Below are positions 63,060 to 64,000 of a stretch of DNA of 64,000 bases, piece by piece. Source of the stretch: Anseranas semipalmata (taxonomy: Eukaryota; Chordata; Aves; Anseriformes; Anseranatidae); NCBI GenBank assembly GCA_013399115.1, contig VXAA01000971.1, positions 1 through 64,000 of the forward strand, given 5' to 3'. The translations under genes and the position numbers were made by a program. Within the stretch, counting starts at the first letter, position 1. Every line of letters starts with the position of its first letter. The notes under the pieces were generated by a model that had not been told where the DNA came from, did no database searches, and saw only the letters and a program-made list of their open reading frames with translations.

Positions 63060-64000
63060 CAGCAATTTGTGAGTGCAATAGGAAATCAAACCTACCTTGT
63101 GTTTAAATTGCTGTTGAAATGTGGAAAAAATGCTGCTCCACAGAGGAAATGTCTGGACTGTAGACACATTACACAGCTTGTCAGGGTCACCATGTCAGCT
63201 GCAGACTCCATTTGCTTTAAAGTGGAGAATTTGTGAAAAAATATGCTTGCAGGATCAGATGCTTTGGGCACTTCTGGGTCCTCCCATCTCTGAGGAAATG
63301 ACCCTTTGGTGTCAAAGATAAACAATATTCTACCTCCCTTATCTTTACAGATGAGCATTTGAAACAAGTTAGCCTAAAAGAGGGAAAATTCAAGGATTTT
63401 GTTTTTTAATACCTATTGTGCATGCTTTGGTATCTGTTAGGGTATATGAACATCCCTAATGTAGAAGCATCAGTAGTAGAAATGATAAAAAAAAAAATGA
63501 TTAAAAATGCAAGTGGGTTGTTCAGCAAAAATCTGTCCTACAACAAATGACAAATCATGGCACATAAGCACTCATGTACTCTTCACTTCCACAGAGTCAG
63601 TGTGTACCATTTATTGGACTCCATAACAACTGTCAGCCACCCTGCATTGTTCATTCAGATAATTATACGTGAGTGACTGCTACAGCCTGTCTCTGTATTT
63701 CTGATTAGCTCAATAATGATCTTGAGGCTTGTGTCTTCCACAAATTGTCTGATGTCCTCAGGTGACATTACATATATGTGCAGTGCATAACACACTGTTC
63801 ATAGACTGGGCCACTGAGCTGAGGAGGCTCCCTGGCCAGCTCCTTATTGCCTCAGCAGCCTTGGTGCAGATGTGCCACACCACTGTGGATGTGGTAGGAC
63901 AGTTGGGATACATGGAGACAACTGGGTCAGACACTGCGCATCCAGACAGCAATAAGATTTGCTGTTTTCTTACTTTAAAGAAGTTTCAAACTAGCAGGAT
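63060..64000. other. Right end of the window, no gene recognised
   Basis: No exon, RNA gene or transposon can be supported. By mammalian synteny IL1RL2 or IL1R1 should lie further to the right on the minus strand. Confidence 0.45.

Noticed and set aside
1..64000. tRNA, rRNA, CRISPR arrays, bacterial operons, phage or plasmid features
   Set aside because: None is expected in or supported by this avian-type nuclear sequence, and no cloverleaf or regular repeat-spacer pattern was seen.

Overview
The window is vertebrate nuclear DNA and almost certainly from a bird. It is AT-rich, with long introns and standard GT-AG splice sites. Its dominant repeats are 3'-anchored CR1 LINE fragments ending in ATTCTGTG-type octamers, plus ERVL-like LTRs of the kind common in birds. 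I cannot fix the species from sequence alone. Six N gaps, from 1 to 26 N, mark it as an assembly product.

Two protein-coding genes can be reconstructed, both on the minus strand and both from the interleukin-1 receptor family. IL18R1 (interleukin-18 receptor alpha) has ten coding exons between 18,704 and 1,711 and encodes about 565 residues. IL1RL1 (ST2, the IL-33 receptor) has ten coding exons between 50,948 and 28,279 and encodes about 534 residues. All splice phases close and the joined frames are open in both. Each encodes a signal peptide, three Ig-like domains, one membrane span and a cytoplasmic TIR domain. IL1RL1 lying upstream of IL18R1 in the same orientation matches the order in the mammalian IL-1 receptor cluster. 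The neighbours expected from that cluster, IL18RAP beyond the left edge and IL1RL2/IL1R1 beyond the right edge, are not seen.

Layout: 1-1,355 is sequence downstream of IL18R1. 1,356-18,770 is IL18R1. 18.8-28.3 kb is intergenic, with a CpG island (21.57-22.10 kb) that probably holds the IL18R1 promoter, a purine pentamer microsatellite, and two old CR1 pieces. 28.3-50.95 kb is IL1RL1. Its first coding intron contains two near-identical CR1 copies in opposite orientation. 51-64 kb is upstream of the IL1RL1 start codon, with no recognisable coding exon. It is rich in repeats: CR1 pieces, a sense ERVL-like LTR split by a CR1, an antisense ERVL-like LTR, and an AT microsatellite.

Both receptors are the ligand-binding chains of heterodimers that signal through TIR domains to MyD88. 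Their partner chains, IL18RAP and IL1RAP, are not in the window. No bacterial, phage, CRISPR or otherwise novel system was found. The most notable points are an 87-nt, stop-free, frame-preserving intron inside IL1RL1 Ig domain 2, the inverted CR1 pair in IL1RL1, and a CR1 nested inside an LTR.
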